A stretch of DNA of 6,001 nucleotides, taken from positions 1 to 6,001 of the forward strand of contig JANQSK010001158.1 of assembly GCA_028284105.1 (NCBI GenBank), read 5' to 3'. Position 1 is the first letter of the stretch. The number at the start of each line of letters is the position of its first letter. A program made the translations under genes and the position numbers. The notes beneath the pieces were generated by a model. It had not been told where the DNA came from. It did not search any database and saw only the letters and a list, made by a program, of their open reading frames with translations. Shown one piece after another: positions 5,093 to 6,001 of the stretch. The stretch is from Anaerolineae bacterium. Its GTDB lineage: Bacteria; Chloroflexota; Anaerolineae; Promineifilales; Promineifilaceae.

Positions 5093-6001
5093 ATGACAAT
5101 TGCAGTTCAAACCCAATCACGACCTGTTCCAACCAAAAAAGAAAGCTTTATTCAAGCGCTTTTTTCTGGTGTAGCTAAATCACCACTTCTTCCTTTCGAA
5201 AAACTTTGGCGCGAGTTAGGTGATCTATATCAATATCAAGTTCGGGAAATTCCCGTCACTGTTGTGTCCCACCCAGAATATGCACAAGAGATTTTGGTTA
5301 GACAAAAAGATGTTTTTAAGAAAATGGGGGAATCCCCACGTGGTGATGTACTGGCTTTAGTTTTAGGACAAGGATTAATTACAAATCATGATACAGAATC
5401 ATGGCTCTCCCAACGCCGTATGATGCAACCAATGTTTCACCGGAAACGGCTCGCCTCATTATCTGAAAAGATGCTTGATGGCGGTAGCCGAATGATGACA
5501 CGATGGGATGAATTAGAGTCAGGTGCAACCGTTGATATCAATCAAGAGATGATGAAAGTCACAATGGATATCATTTCACAATCCTTGTTTAGCAGTGATG
5601 TTCTTTCTGAGGCCAACCGTGTCGGTGAATCAGTAACTGAAGCCCTTCATTTTGCTTTTAGCCGTCGAGGGTTGGTTTCGTTCCCCATGTCTTGGCCATT
5701 GCCATCCCATCTACGCTTTAAAAAAGCGATGCGCGTTTTGGATGAAGTGGTTTATCAATTTATCGATGAGCGAAGAGGGCATGAACACGACTATGATGAC
5801 TTGCTCAGTATGTTGATGGAAGCTCGAGATGAGGACACAGGTGAAGGGATGACTCGAGTACAGCTTCGAGATGAAGTGGCTTCTTTCTTTGGCGCTGGTC
5901 ATGAAACGACATCTCATGCACTGACTTGGACGCTTTATTTATTGAGCCAGCACCCTGAGGTCATGAAAAAGTTGCAGGATGAGGTGGATTCGGTACTTAA
6001 C
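5093..6001 (+). CDS. Cytochrome P450, 3' end outside window
   Basis: The frame is open for 303 residues from the ATG at 5093 to the last base. Two P450 hallmarks are in place: the C-helix WxxxR (Trp104, Arg108, in SWLSQRRMMQPMFH), which contacts a haem propionate, and the I-helix oxygen-activation motif AGHETT (268-273, in FFGAGHETTSHALTW). The ExxR motif and cysteine haem ligand would follow outside the window; from the usual family length about 150 residues are missing. No N-terminal membrane anchor is seen (the start is MTIAVQTQSRPVPTKKESF), so the enzyme is probably soluble as in most bacteria. P450s insert one oxygen atom into organic substrates using electrons from a ferredoxin or flavoprotein; no such partner is visible here and the substrate cannot be read from sequence. 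Regulation by the divergent TetR protein is likely. The visible part has no ACGGCCGT copy, which is not significant at this length. Confidence 0.95.
   Translation, partial: MTIAVQTQSRPVPTKKESFIQALFSGVAKSPLLPFEKLWRELGDLYQYQVREIPVTVVSHPEYAQEILVRQKDVFKKMGESPRGDVLALVLGQGLITNHDTESWLSQRRMMQPMFHRKRLASLSEKMLDGGSRMMTRWDELESGATVDINQEMMKVTMDIISQSLFSSDVLSEANRVGESVTEALHFAFSRRGLVSFPMSWPLPSHLRFKKAMRVLDEVVYQFIDERRGHEHDYDDLLSMLMEARDEDTGEGMTRVQLRDEVASFFGAGHETTSHALTWTLYLLSQHPEVMKKLQDEVDSVLN

Noticed and set aside
5093..6001. Lack of ACGGCCGT in the visible P450 as a sign of recent transfer
   Set aside because: At about one copy per 550 bp an empty 909-bp stretch is not unusual, and the CcdA-like gene also has none.

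Overview
The window holds five protein genes, two of them cut by its edges, from a bacterium of about 45% GC (estimated by eye). The organism is uncertain. A long bacterial GH63-like glucosidase, a cytochrome P450 beside a TetR regulator, and a lipoprotein with Met/Asp/Glu repeats together suggest Chloroflexota or a similar environmental lineage. This is inference from gene content; the window has no rRNA or other marker gene.

Layout. Positions 1-2534 (+) are the 3' part of a glycoside hydrolase (GH63/MGH1-like 'glucosidase'); its start lies outside the window. A strong, probably bidirectional hairpin terminator (2554-2584) separates it from a convergent minus-strand group. In transcription order that group is a TetR-family regulator (4904-4299), a thioredoxin-fold lipoprotein of the TlpA type (4173-3328) and a CcdA/DsbD-type membrane electron carrier (3254-2589). 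A cytochrome P450 (from 5093, +) is divergent from the regulator and runs off the right edge.

How the genes may work together. CcdA-type proteins carry electrons from cytoplasmic thioredoxin across the membrane to thioredoxin-fold proteins outside, so the lipoprotein and the CcdA homologue form a plausible two-gene thiol-reduction module. The lipoprotein has an 80-residue tract of eight acidic, Met-rich decapeptides between its lipid anchor and its redox domain. The TetR/P450 pair looks like a classical divergent repressor-target unit. Its 188 bp intergenic region holds two face-to-face promoters with overlapping -35 boxes, and inverted repeats built on AGACA/TGTCT lie at both predicted transcription starts.

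The most striking signal that is not a gene is the 8 bp palindrome ACGGCCGT. It occurs 11 times across three genes and in all three codon phases, while well under one copy is expected by chance. It behaves like the highly iterated palindromes of cyanobacteria (HIP1, GCGATCGC) but has a different sequence. No tRNA, rRNA, CRISPR array or insertion sequence was seen, and no gene-free stretch exceeds 300 bases.
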